A stretch of DNA of 64,000 nucleotides from assembly GCF_011075055.1 (NCBI RefSeq), contig NW_025401096.1, positions 496,001-560,000 of the forward strand, read 5' to 3'. The notes under the pieces are model-generated. The model had not been told where the DNA came from, did no database searches, and was given only the letters and a program-made list of their open reading frames with translations. The position numbers were made by a program, and so were the translations under genes. Source of the DNA: Mangifera indica. Taxonomy: Eukaryota > Streptophyta > Magnoliopsida > Sapindales > Anacardiaceae. Positions 1 through 10,637 of the stretch are shown in pieces. The first letter of the stretch is position 1; each line of letters begins with the position of its first letter.

Positions 1-1254
1 AGGCTGAATGGTGCATGGCTAAGAACTTGGGGGTCGAAAATGTTGAAGTGGCCAGAGATACATCACTAACATAAAGAAACGAATCCCAAAACTAAAACAA
101 GAATGACAAAGGTAGACACAAAAGACACAGCATAACCGATGACTAAAGAGGGCTGAAACTAGAGGATGACTCCATACAGGGGACAAGACTAAGTTCTAGA
201 AAAGAAAAAATTAGTGATTTTACTATAAGTTTATGTTAATCATACAAATTCTATATTTTTCATTGTTTTCCTTTCTAAAGAGTTAAAACTTAGGTGGAAT
301 TGGTATTGATGTCTTTCCGTGCTTTCTTGGTGAGGAGTTATACAATTTCAAGTGAAGGTACTGGTTTCCTACAACTACATAACACGTATAAACATAATCT
401 TAAAATGTACAACTTTGATGAAAGGTTTGTAAAGGTAATGCTATAGTGATGCAGATTAGATTATAGAATTAATCTTTGAGGTCTTCTTATTGATGTATGA
501 AATTGCTATATAATTATGGTTGTTGGCATTGTCTTTGACATCTTTAGTGAGTTACATAATAAAAAATGTATTTGTTGGTAGAATTCTGCAGCTATAGTTG
601 CCAAAAGCATCCTTGACTTTTAAGGACAATTGATGCTAGGGTTGGAAGCAGGTCGAACTGAGCCTGAACATGGCTTGGCTTGGTTTCAACTTATTTTACA
701 GAAGGTGAGCCCAAGATTTGGCTTGGCATCGCCAAATTTGACAAAATGGCCCTTCGTGATTAGCTCACTCAGTGCTCGAACATACTTGAAACAGTACAAC
801 CGAAGAGTTGAAGGCGAATGTGTCTGGCTTTGCTCCAAACGAAAGTGTTTAGCTTAGAGGCAAGAAAAATGCCAAAGAGTTGTCATGACTAATGACATCG
901 TAAAGTAGAAAATAGAAGCAAGAAGAGGCTAAGTTATGATGGAAAAACTAGAGAAATGCAACCAACAACACTAAAAAGTTGAAGACAGAAGAAGAGGAGG
1001 TAAGACATGAGAAGATATGGAGATGAAACGTCTTTTAGGATTTATATTTTATATTTTTGACTAAAAAATATATTTTTTTTTGTATGGCTTAGAAGAAGAG
1101 ATGAGATTGACAAGATATGACTAAAATATATTTTTTTAAACAATAATTTAAAGAAGATAAAAGTCAAGAGGATAAAGTTGAGAAGAAGAAGAGGCGCGAT
1201 AAGGGATGATATGACTAAAATATATATTTTTTAAAATAATTTAAAGTAGGCGAG
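1..1254. other. AT-rich intergenic stretch, no gene recognised
   Basis: No convincing gene is seen. An open frame of about 75 codons at 630-857 (+) resembles nothing I know and has no supporting context. Between about 1050 and 1250 a short AT-rich motif (TGACTAAAA followed by an AT/T run and ATAATTTAAAG) recurs at about 1055, 1117 and 1211, a weak direct repeat of roughly 94 bp. The stretch is probably flanking or LTR sequence of the gypsy element that begins downstream. Confidence 0.5.
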
Positions 1255-1738
1255 TTGCACTTGGCTCATGAGCCGAATGCCTACACTATTCTTGGGACTC
1301 GTATCCATATACAATAGACTCATTCGAGCAAATTTTATTTTGAATCCATGATGAGCCGTCGAGAAGATCTCTGAGAGTGCCTAAAAGGAATCCAAAGTAT
1401 TTGGATTAAAAGTGCTTGCAACTGAGGTAATGGGTGGCCCTTGAAACAGTCCAAGTCTGTTAACAAGCTTACTAAAAAATAGGATTAGTAATTATTTTTT
1501 TCATTCAATAATTTGACTATCTTGTTGTTATTAGCCATTAGTGTCCTATTTCTTAGTGTTGTGATCAGAGAAATAGGAAAAGTTGTTATTTTTTACTGTT
1601 GTTTAAACTCTTCCATATGCTTCAATAAAAGAAAAGAAAAAAAAGCTTGTTCCAATTAAAAAACACTTTGCGATTGGTTCTCACCTTAAGTGGAACTCTA
1701 TCTTTATAATTTCTCATAGCTTTGACTAGGACTTATCA
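1255..1738 (+). repeat. Probable 3' part of the 5' LTR of a Ty3/gypsy element
   Basis: The sequence just before the primer-binding site at 1741 should be the end of a 5' LTR. It ends ...TTATCA, so the terminal CA lies at 1737-1738, two bases before the PBS. The left edge is a guess, because no second LTR copy remains in the window: the 3' end of this element is lost at about 4780. An AATAAA-like signal (TTCAATAAAAG at about 1621) fits an LTR polyadenylation region. Confidence 0.35.
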
Positions 1739-1740
1739 TT

Positions 1741-1752
1741 TGGTATCAGAGC
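1741..1752 (+). other. Primer-binding site (initiator Met-tRNA type) of gypsy element
   Basis: TGGTATCAGAGC is the exact complement of the 3' end of plant initiator methionine tRNA, the usual minus-strand primer site of plant LTR retrotransposons. It lies two bases after the inferred LTR end and 10 bases before the gag ATG at 1762. It fixes the element's orientation as plus. Confidence 0.8.
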
Positions 1753-1761
1753 TACAAAAAC

Positions 1762-2455
1762 ATGACTACCAACAAAGAGAGAATAGGAAACTTGGAAGCT
1801 GGTCTTGGGGATGTACAAACTAACTTGAATCAAATGGAGTTGGGGGTCAACAATAAACTACGACAGCTCAATGAACATAACAGGCAATCCTCTAATAGGT
1901 GAGCTTATGATCATACGAAAGGCAAACCACCAATGTTCTCTCCTAAACTGGCTAGACTCGAATTTCCTAAGTATTCAGGTGATGACCCAACAGAATGGTT
2001 CACATGTGTTGATCAGTTCTTTGAATACTAGGGTACTTTAGAAACACAAAAAGTATCCTTGACTTTTTTTCATTCAGAAGGCAAAACAAATCAGTGGTGG
2101 TAGTGGTTACAAAGAGCTTATCATGAGGAGGGAAATGAGGTGACATAGAGTATTTTTATAGAAGAGCTATGGTCCCGTTTTAGTCTTATTAACTGTGAGA
2201 ACTTTGATGAATCATTATCAAAAATCATGTAAACTGGATCTTTATGTGACTATCAAAAAGAGTTCGAGTGGTTGGAGCAATTGGGAACAGTGGTGTGTAA
2301 TTGGAAGACTCTACCCATGGAATTCCAGTAGAATAACCAAACCCAAAAATTGCAAGAAATGGGAGCACAAACCATTCAAGCGATCTCAATGAAAGTTATC
2401 ACCAAAGAAGGTCGACAATGAAGGTCTATGTTTGCTATTTCTTTTCAACCTGAGT
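1762..2455 (+). pseudogene. Ty3/gypsy gag pseudogene
   Basis: Reading from the ATG just after the PBS gives a gypsy-type gag start: a charged coiled-coil-like N-terminus, then a motif of the form RLEFPKYSGDDPTEW, the conserved start of the retrotransposon gag domain, then a tryptophan-rich NQWW segment and an ELWSRF-like segment. The frame is closed by several stops. Some look like C-to-T changes (CAG to TAG at about 2029 and 2101), and later parts need frameshifts. Gag would form the virus-like particle; this copy cannot make it. No zinc knuckle is recognisable before the pol region. Confidence 0.7.
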
Positions 2456-2469
2456 TAGATTCTACAAGG

Positions 2470-3350
2470 TAACACCTGAATCCTGAGATGCAACAATTGT
2501 CGAAAAAATTTGAGGATATCTTCCAAAAACCTACACAACTTCCTTCTACGAGAGAAGTTGATCACCACATCAATTTGAAAGAGGGAGTCAAACCCATCAA
2601 TGTGAGACCATACAAGTATGCCTATTTTCAAAAAGCTGAAATTGAAAAACAAGTCTAGGACATGTTAAAATTGGGGCTAATAAAACCAAGTGCTAGTCCA
2701 TTTTTGTCTCTTGTTCTATTGGTTAAAAAGAAAGACGGGTCTTGGCGGTTTTGCATAGATTATCAAGCATTAAATGTAATAACCATTAAAGATAGATTTC
2801 CTATCCTTACAGTCGATGACATGATTGATGAGCTCTATGGAGCCATTTATTTCACCAAATTAGACTTAGGGCGTGCTACCATCAGGTACGAGTACACCAC
2901 AATGATATTCATAAAACTGTTTTTCGTACCCATAATGGTCATTATGAATACTTAGTCATGCCCTTTTGTCTTTGTGATACACCCTCTACCTTTCAAGCCA
3001 TTATGAATGCAATCTTTCACCCTCATCTTCGCAAATTCATTTTAGTTTTCTTTGATGACATTTTAATTTATAGCCCCAATTGGAACATGCATCTTGAACA
3101 TGTTAAAACAACTTTAGAAATATTAAGGCAACATCAATTCTTTGTTAAAAGCAACAAATGTGCATTTGGCTTACAAGAATTGGAATATTTGGGACATATT
3201 ATGACCACTCAAGGGGTTAAGGTTGATCAAAGAAAGATTACAACTATGATAAATTGGCCTAAACCAACTAATGTCTCTGAGTTGTGTGGGCTTTTAGGCT
3301 TAACAAGTTATTATAGAAAATTTGTTTGCAATTATGGCATCATAGCATAA
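2470..3350 (+). pseudogene. Ty3/gypsy reverse transcriptase region (broken)
   Basis: Two open stretches (2662-2955 and 2958-3350) in different frames together cover most of the RT palm and fingers. Recognisable are the [24 protein letters not shown] motif, the CIDYQALN motif, TKLDL, and at about 3048 the catalytic box VFFDDILIYS with both aspartates present. C-terminal to it is the LGLTSYYRKFV motif that joins RT to RNase H in gypsy elements. A frameshift near 2880 splits the domain and a stop lies at 2656. The polymerase would copy element RNA into DNA. The order RT, RNase H, integrase (integrase last) is that of Ty3/gypsy rather than copia. Confidence 0.88.
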
Positions 3351-3890
3351 CCTCTTACCAACTTACTAAAAAGCAAGCACTTTAGATGAAATGAAGAAGT
3401 CGAAAATGCCTTCCAAAAGCTCAAAGAGGTTATGACTGTTACACTAACACTTGTTTTGCCTAATTTCAATGAACCTTTTGTCATTGAATCAGATGCATCT
3501 AGCCGCAGCATATGAGTAGTCTTGAGTCAACATGGGAAACCTATTGTATTAATAAGTTAGGCCTTAAACAATAACAAACTTTCACTATTAGTTTATGAAA
3601 AAGAAATGTTGGCTATCATCTAAGCAATTCGGACATGGAGACCTTATTTGCTAGGCAGAAAATTCTACATTGAAATAGACTAAAAGAGTCTCAAGTACTT
3701 GTTGAAGTAATGCATAACAACGCTCGAGCAACAAAAATGGGTATCTAAATTATTAGAATATGACTATGAGATTAGATATAAGTGGGGTAGAGACAACAAT
3801 GTAGCTAATGCATTATCATGAGTAACAGACAGTCCTAGTTTAGACAACAATGCAGCTAATGCATCTCACTCTCTATTATAAGACACCATA
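3351..3890 (+). pseudogene. Ty3/gypsy RNase H region (broken)
   Basis: This follows the RT connection motif. A fragment of the form FVIESDASS at about 3478 is the first catalytic aspartate region of gypsy RNase H. It is followed by a KEMLAI-type motif at about 3604 and by a segment ending in DNNVANALS at about 3794-3820, matching the DNxVADALSR end of the domain. Several stops interrupt it, including TAG at about 3517 and TAA at 3621. A short direct repeat of the form TAGACAACAATG-AGCTAATGCAT occurs at about 3790 and 3841. Confidence 0.7.
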
Positions 3891-3917
3891 AAAAAAAAGG
3901 CCAAGGACAACTCGTAC

Positions 3918-4760
3918 ATGCAGAGAATCAGTAAATTAGCAGCAGAAAATCTAGACAACCCATACAAATTACAAAATAGACTAGTGTGCTTCAAAAATCA
4001 TGTAATAGTGTCTCATCAATCTGACGTCGTTCAACTACTCTTGAAAGAATTTCATGGTTCACCTATGGGTAGGCATTCAGGTGTCTTTGAACATACAAAA
4101 GATTATCTTAGCAATTCTATTGGCCATCCATGTACGAAATGGTGAAAAATTATGTTGATTCTTGCGATGTATGTCAATGGACCAAAAGCCCAACATTGTC
4201 TCCAGCAGGTCTTTTACAACTCCTTCTAATTCCATGTCAAGTTTGGGATGACATTACCATATACTTCATTGACAGCCGTCCCTCTTCTAATGGTAAAAAC
4301 ACAATCCTAGTTATTGTTGATAGGCTGAGTAAATCCGCACATTTCTAGCTCTTTCTCACCCCTACACAGCAAAAATGGTGGCGAAAAAGTTTATTGAGGG
4401 AATAGTGAAGCTACATGGCATGCCTCATTCAATTATTAGTGATTATGATTCCATATTTATCAGTCACTTCTGGCGGGAATTCTTCAAGATGTTAGACATT
4501 CAGTTGAAAATGAGCTCTACATATAACCCCTAAACTGATGGGTAAACAAAGGTTATAAATCGATGTATTGAATAGTATCTTCGCTGCTTTGCTCACCAAC
4601 AGCCCCGAAAATGGCACTCCTTTCTTCCTTCCATAGGTTGAGTTTTGGTATAACACCACATATCATGCCTCAACTAGAATGACTTCGTTCTAAGCTCTCT
4701 ATGGCATACCTCCACCCATGATATCGTGATATAATGAAGGCCACTATCTAGTTAATAAAT
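3918..4760 (+). pseudogene. Ty3/gypsy integrase (broken, 3' end lost)
   Basis: The N-terminal HHCC zinc-binding region is readable at about 4040-4180: HGSPMGRHSG with spaced histidines, then CDVCQWTK in another frame after a frameshift near 4130. The catalytic core follows: a WDDITIYFID-like first block at about 4240, the VIVDRLSKSAHF motif at about 4312, HGMPHSIISD at about 4415 and a TYNP-TDG segment at about 4521. A final EFWYNTTYHAST-like segment at about 4640 marks the C-terminal part of the core. Frameshifts and stops abound. Coding similarity fades at about 4760-4790, where copia-type sequence on the other strand begins, so the 3' end of pol and the 3' LTR are missing. Confidence 0.82.
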
Positions 4761-4876
4761 TTGACCAAGGGTTATATCTTATGCAATTGAGAATTAATGC
4801 TCCCATTATCCAAAACAGATTAAAGCTTAATCTCAATGCTCCTACTACGAAGAGATGAACAAAGCAAACACTTGAA

Positions 4877-6330
4877 GATCATTACTCCCACTATCCGAAA
4901 TAGGTTAGAGATCAATTGCATTTGCTTATATTATGTAGAACAAGTATAGGTCTTATATCTTAGGACTCAACTAATGGTCGTTAAGACATACCTATCTTCA
5001 TTCTTTTCTCATCTCATTCAGATGAAACATTTTATCAACATCATCCCTATTAAGAAATATCCTCTATGAATGTAGTACCTCTAATATAAGTTCAGTTAAT
5101 CTTCCAACGAAATCCTCCTTAATAAACACATACCCTTTGGAGTGCTCAGCGTATCTGATAAAGATACATTCATTTCTTCCCAGTCCCAATTATTCAAATT
5201 TATGGGAAAAGTTATGGATTGATATTGCTAACCACTAAGCTTGCAATCAATTAACTTAGATTTTCTACCAGACTATAACTCATAGGGAGTGGAAGCAACT
5301 GGACTAGTAGGCAATCGGTTAAGTTCTCAAGCAGTAATTAATATCATATCATTACAAAGTGACTTGACGTTTTGCTTGCGCTTTCATTGACTTAACCATT
5401 TCCAATAGAGTTCAATTACTCTTCTTCACTACACTGGTTGTTGCGAAGTTTTGGAATTACTATTTACCATACTATTTATTTCATTACTCAATTCCTTGAA
5501 CTTTTGGAACAAATGCTCAAGACCTCGGTGAGTTTATAAAACTCTTATCTATTTTGTCTAATTGATTCTCAACCTCAATTATATATAGCGTCTAAAGCAG
5601 TTTACTACTTCTGACTTATGGAAGATCAAGTAGACAAGACTAAATCGAACATTAATATCATCACTAGTAATGAAATATGAGATATATTCTCAAACTTTAC
5701 ATTCATAGGAAAATATATACCTAAGTATATAGATTGCAAAGGAAGTCAAACTCATATAGCTTTGTCAAATGGTTTTCTAGAAGTTTTTCCAGCTAAGCAA
5801 TGCCACATATGGACAATTCTATTTATATGAAAGTTCCTAATAAACTTTCATAGGCCAATTTATTCAACCTACCTTGGCCAACATGCCCTAATGTAACATA
5901 CCATATATTTGCATTCATATCCATACACATAGGAGAAGCAAATAATAAAAAACTTAATATTATCTAAAATGTAAGGTGACAAAAACCATATAACCATTCA
6001 ATAAACAAACCAAATCTATAGAAATCAATTCTATCACATTTCAATAAAACACCCAGAGAAATTCAAATTATATCATAGTTTAAGAAGTACAAGTACTTTG
6101 ACCAAGATTTGTTGAATATTTCGAGCATATTGGATTTCGTATAGGTATAAGATTCGATCATTTGTAAAACTTATTTGCTTGTGTCTATTCCTCTTACTAC
6201 AACCTTTATGTTATTGCCTACATATATCTAATTCACTTTATTCAGAATTCGATAGAAATCTACTAAAGATCTTCTATCATGAACTACTTGATCGATGGCT
6301 ACTGAGTCCATAATCCACATAAGATAAAAC
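4877..6330 (-). pseudogene. copia 1 integrase and protease region (broken)
   Basis: On the minus strand this is the decayed counterpart of copia 2 positions 51400-52800. Shared landmarks include the block at 5020-5230 (matching 51480-51700), the GAG-pre-integrase/zinc-binding block at about 5660-5900 (matching 52140-52390), and the protease-side block at about 6230-6320 (matching 52690-52800). Stops and indels occur throughout and no long frame survives. The RT half of pol is missing to the left. A segment resembling 4880-4910 occurs a second time at about 4795-4830, so the truncated end may include a small duplication. Confidence 0.65.
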
Positions 6331-6399
6331 TCAGTTAATATCATAATACTAGAGAACAGAGTTTCATCACTTTACGTTGAACAAGACTATCATTTTCAG

Positions 6400-7168
6400 C
6401 TCTGTTCATTCACAGGCGATATAATTCTTGTTGCTTCTATTGCAACTACTTATCTTGTTTCTGTCTCTTCTTTTAGTACTTTTGCCACTCTTCTCATTTC
6501 AATTCCTTGTTCTTATTCTTTGAGCATTAAACGATCTCTTTCCTATATTAGGACTTGAGCCACTCACTTTTAAAAGTTGATTTTACAACGTATGCATGAT
6601 TATTAAATTCAGCTGCCTCAAGGGCGCTTGTCCTCTAATTTTATGTGGCTAGAACAACTAACAAAAGTCTTTCTTTCCTCACTGTGGGTCATATGTACCT
6701 TTATACGCTCCCACTATCGAGAAGAAATCGTTTTCTAAATGAACCTATCGTTCATATATCAGGTTACGTGTAGCTAACTTTAGTTTCATGATCAGATTTG
6801 ACATTCAATCAAATTCAATAATCAACTATCTTTATTTGGAGACTGTAGTTCCTCCAAACCTTTTTAACTAAAACCATACTTATGGCATATGCAGTTGAAC
6901 ATTAATGGTACTCACATACTAGATCGATAAACATGAAACTAATCAAGATATCACACAAAGTGAGTCTTGCTTCTTACATGCGTGATGTGCGTCCACAACA
7001 CGTTTATGTAAGGCACTGATTGGGTTTCTATCTTTTAGGCAGCCACAAATTTATCTTAACCTGTTTCACGGCCTCTATAGCCTTTTGCTCATCTAGGATA
7101 TTGTGCATTTCAAATGCCACATGGTTTAATTCTCTCTATTCAGTATCATTTTCATTCAAATCAGCCAT
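6400..7168 (-). pseudogene. copia 1 gag pseudogene
   Basis: An ATG at 7168 starts a copia gag-like sequence equivalent to the gag of copia 2 starting at 53722: a short N-terminus, then a segment ending NILDEQKAIEAV, matching the YILDK-EAL segment there. At about 6430-6405 a remnant of the CCHC zinc knuckle is readable (NKNYIACE), but the second cysteine has become serine. Multiple stops make it non-functional. Confidence 0.6.
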
Positions 7169-7171
7169 CAT

Positions 7172-8766
7172 TTTCTAAGATGTTATGGTTAACTAGATTA
7201 CAAAGACATATCTATCAGACACAATGCTATCAATGCAATCAAATACACATCAATTGTCGTAATTACGCATTAAAATTTTAAAATATCTCACATAAAGCAC
7301 AGAATCGAAAGTTCACTATGTTTCCAATCATCTTCCATGACACAAATGCTTGACATTTTAAATTTTAATCCAATTGCGCCAATATTAATTCTGGATGAGA
7401 ATTTCATTAAATTCTACCAATCTCAGAATTCTCACACTTAACTAATACATATGATACAACAAATGCATCATCTTTTTTGACTAGAATCATTTCATCAACC
7501 CGTATCGATCTTTGAGTCACTTTATCCATAATAAAGTCTCTATTACATTTGCATTAGGTCAAATAGCTCGTATTACGTTAGTTTTGGGAATAACGATAAA
7601 ATAATGGATATTCTATCGTACATTACTAAGCGTCACTCTATAGCAAGTTGTAATGAATCCACTCAATCCTAAAAAGTTTCAAATTCTTACGTCCCGAATA
7701 AGATCATTGATTACGAGGCTCATATTCATGCATGAACATTTTCTCTTTTCCAATTAAGAGAATTCAACAGAGTATTAATTGTTTTGACATGCAATGCGAT
7801 GGTCCTTAGTTAACAAACTTGCATAAAGTAGAAACATGTATTTTAAAACACCAATATGTGTTTTCGGGAGTCGGAATAAGATATTACATGTCATTATACG
7901 CCGTAAGACCCATGAAACACATATCATATTTAGATCCGAGTACTACACAACATCCAAGGATCAGAAAACATATTTCATGTTCCAAGACGCGCTGGAAATG
8001 GATGTTCATGTGCTATCACGCGCCACAATAATCCAATATAATCCTTCACGCGCCAAATCGACGTCGCATACGCCTCCACGCGCCGTATATATGTCTACAC
8101 ACGTCGTCATGCGCTGATATAGGGCTTTCACACGCCCACACGCATTGCCACTTTTCGAAAACTGGTTGTCACACGTCAGTCAACGATATGGTCAACTTTT
8201 TGACCATTGACCGATCAACTGACTCGATGGATCGTTGACCGGTTCGGGTGACCCTATTGACTCAATGGGTTAACCCATTGACCTATTCGGGTCTTGACCA
8301 GCCCGTTGACCCCGATTCGGGTAATCAGGTTTTCCTAACCCGATTTTGACCAGAAATCGCGTGATGAACCCTAGTTCTTCTGTCCATCTAATTGGCCATT
8401 TTTCAGCGATTTTTCGATGACGAGACCATGGTGCTTTTGTAGCCCAATAGACGCGGAGTCCGATCGTTCCAATTTCTGGCGTCAGAATCCATCGAAACGA
8501 CGACAAAGCAAAAGAAGCCATGGGTCTCGGAGTTGGGTCAATTTTCATCGATTTCGATGTTAATTCAAGTCGTTTTTCAATTTAAAATATGTAATATCAT
8601 TCCTAGCATACATCCAACATGTTTTCCAACACCAATTTCATGCAATTTTAGCCGAATTAAATTCGTGTCCAAAAATGGATTTTGAAAACGAAATTCAACA
8701 TGTAGATTTTAATTTCACAATATACGCAATACGATTCACAGAAAAACCATAACAAATACGTATCCT
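7172..8766 (-). other. copia 1 5' leader (untranslated), with a GC-rich repeat patch
   Basis: This is non-coding sequence between the PBS and gag. 7190-7440 aligns with 53750-53970 of copia 2, which confirms it as the element's leader. At about 8015-8150 there is a patch where CACGCGCC or close variants recur every 20-40 bp, unusually GC-rich for this window. At about 8160-8330 the words GTTGACC and ATTGACTCA recur in both orientations; the same kind of cluster is seen in copia 2 at about 54890-55000. Open frames here are not recognisable proteins. Confidence 0.6.
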
Positions 8767-8768
8767 AG

Positions 8769-8780
8769 GCTCTGATACCA
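8769..8780 (-). other. Primer-binding site of copia 1
   Basis: Read on the minus strand this is TGGTATCAGAGC, the initiator Met-tRNA complement. One base separates it from the LTR terminus (TG at 8782-8783 on plus, CA on minus). It sets the orientation of copia 1. Confidence 0.85.
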
Positions 8781-8781
8781 A

Positions 8782-9130
8782 TGTTGAAAATAATTAAACA
8801 TGTCAGGATCAAAATCTGTAAAAACTGTAAATACAAATTTTGCGTACCCGTTTCAATATTCGATGAAGCGTCTTCGAATTCTACGCGAGGTGTTGGCGTT
8901 AGTCTGTTTCCACGATGCCATTTGCTCAAGTATTGGGAGACAAGATCTGCTGTGCATTTGTATGTTGGGTGGAGAATGATTCTCTATAAAAGTGGCGTTA
9001 TCTCTTCTTTTTGCTTTGGGAGGCAGTTAGGAGTTTATATAAGAGTCCAACTGCCAATAATAACCGCTAATAACTGCCCTTTGGCAGTTAATCAAATCGG
9101 GTCGGGTGGACCCGGATCCAATAGTTTATA
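8782..9130 (-). repeat. 5' LTR of copia 1
   Basis: The inner edge is fixed by the PBS: TGTTGAAAATAA at 8782 is the inverted-type LTR terminus. The outer edge is inferred by analogy with the copia 2 LTR, which ends soon after a GGTGGACC-type motif. The same motif lies at about 9104-9112 here, within a GGGTCGGGTGGACCCGG segment. No second LTR is present in the window, so the exact end and target duplication cannot be set. Open frames inside are incidental. Confidence 0.65.
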
Positions 9131-10006
9131 TCCATGGGAATGCATCAAAAAATTTTACTTTGTTTTATTTTTCACTGATCTAAAGTGTGGTAACTGGTTG
9201 GCTTTGTGCAGTTATTGTATTTTGATCAGGATGGGAGTAGTGGATTGAGCCTTGCACTGCAGGAATCAAGCAGTTCTCTTCTGCTGCTTTTTTCGAGTGT
9301 TTATTTTATTTTGTTTTATATTTCCACCGAAAGCAAGTGCACTGTCCATTTGTCTATGTTAGGTACCCGGAAAAATTTCAGCAGCACCTCCCCAGTTTTA
9401 TCTTGTACCAGACAGTAAAATGTAATCTGCCCTCCTGTAATTTTTGTATTCAAGCAATGCAATATGCAACAATTCAAAATGAATGTAACAGCGAACAAAC
9501 AGCAATATGAATTAACTGGAATTCTTCATCTCATTACGGGAAATCAGTACAACTTGATATCACGTCATTACACTTCCTTAATACATTAAAACAAGAGAAG
9601 ATTTAGACTTGAACAAACTGCAAATAAAGGACAACTCAAGAAAATTTCCAGCTCCTTGCCTTTTTCCATACGTGTTCCCCCCCTTTTGTTGCCCACCATC
9701 ACCAAATCTCCTTTTGATGCGCCACGTGTCTGTCTTGCCTCTTTTCTTTGAAAAATATCAGTTCATTACTTTCTTTGAAAAATATTCGAGAATAGATAAT
9801 GGCTGCACTAGTTTTGCTAACTTGCGCAAAGTGGGTTCAGCCCCTGTTCTACTGAGTAGATTGTATTTTTTTATATTATTGTTTCATAATACCATTATCT
9901 TGTACCTTTAATCCTTAAATTACTCGAGAAAAGTTACTCCTTGGTTATCAAAACTTGTCTCTGTGCTTTTTTCCTTGCACTGTTTTCTATATTTTGTGAA
10001 GGGAAT
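9131..10006. other. Intergenic, no gene recognised
   Basis: No gene can be supported. At about 9365-9400 a segment containing CCCGGAAAAATTTCAGCAGC and a run of CTCCCC resembles sequence I associate with plant gypsy LTRs, but nothing confirms it. A CACGTG core (G-box-like) occurs at about 9723-9728 with no gene placed to use it. Confidence 0.4.
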
Positions 10007-10014
10007 GCTAGGAG

Positions 10015-10313
10015 TAGGGTTAGAATCGAACCAAATCTATTCAAACTCGAACTCGAACTCAGTTTGAATGAATCTGAAATGAGTTAACCCTATACAAGCT
10101 CGAGCTACTCGTTAAATTTTTTAATTAAAAATTTTAATACAAAACGACGTTGTTTTGACTAATATGTATTAAAACGATATCGTTTTAATGACAAAAAATG
10201 AGTCAAACCGAATTCGAGCTTGGCTTTCACGAGCTCGATGAACTCAAACTCAAACTTAAGTTCAGCTATATATAAACCGAGCTGAGCTCGAGCTCGGCTC
10301 AAATCCAACCCTA
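10015..10313. mobile_element. hAT-like MITE with 8-bp target-site duplication
   Basis: A 299-bp non-coding element has imperfect terminal inverted repeats starting TAGGGTT (left) and ending AACCCTA (right), continuing as AGAATCGAACC against the complement of GGCTCAAATCC. It is flanked by identical 8-mers GCTAGGAG at 10007-10014 and 10314-10321, the duplication length typical of hAT elements. The inside is rich in GAGCTCGAGCT-type words, and an AACGACGTTGTTTT/AACGATATCGTTTT pair lies in the middle. It has no transposase, so it would have depended on an autonomous relative. Confidence 0.85.
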
Positions 10314-10637
10314 GCTAGGAGTGGAAGATAAACTAATTCTTGGGTTAATTTCATCTTTTCTGGTAGCTTTATTTTTTAGGTTGTTGTCCCCAGCTCCTCA
10401 TATAAGAATTATTTTTTATTAGACCTTTGCTTCTTGAGCTCAAGCTCGAACTTAAGTTCAACTATATGTAAATCGAATTGAGTTCGAGTTCGGTTTGACT
10501 CGAATCTAACCCTAGCTAGGAGTCGAAGATAAACTAATTCTTGGGTTAATTTCATCTTTTCTGGTAGCTTTATTTTTTAGGTTGGTGTCCCTAGCTCCTG
10601 ATATAAGAATTATTTTTTATTAGACCTTTGCTTCTTG
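10236..10637. repeat. 201-bp tandem duplication, two copies
   Basis: Copy 1 is about 10236-10436 and copy 2 about 10437-10637. The word CTAGCTAGGA starts at 10311 and again at 10512, a period of 201 bp, and AGACCTTTGCTTCTTG ends both units. The unit contains the right end of the MITE and its right-hand target duplication plus about 115 bp of flank. The duplication therefore happened after the MITE inserted. Copies differ mainly in the MITE-derived part. Confidence 0.88.

Larger units (their letters stand above)
4780..9130 (-). mobile_element. Ty1/copia retrotransposon 'copia 1', 3'-truncated (reads right to left)
   Basis: From right to left: a single LTR (about 9130-8782), a tRNA-Met primer site (8780-8769), a leader of about 1.6 kb, gag (from 7168), protease (about 6320-6240) and integrase (about 6000-4877). 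RT, RNase H, polypurine tract and 3' LTR are absent: the element stops at about 4780-4877 against the gypsy integrase. Much of 4877-8330 aligns by eye with 51400-55000 of copia 2, so the two belong to the same lineage. The alignment includes the leader, with the cluster of GTTGACC motifs just inside the PBS end. Confidence 0.78.

Noticed and set aside
8781..9248. 155-codon plus-strand open frame
   Set aside because: It lies inside the 5' LTR of copia 1 and runs past its end; the sequence matches no family and the LTR explains the region.
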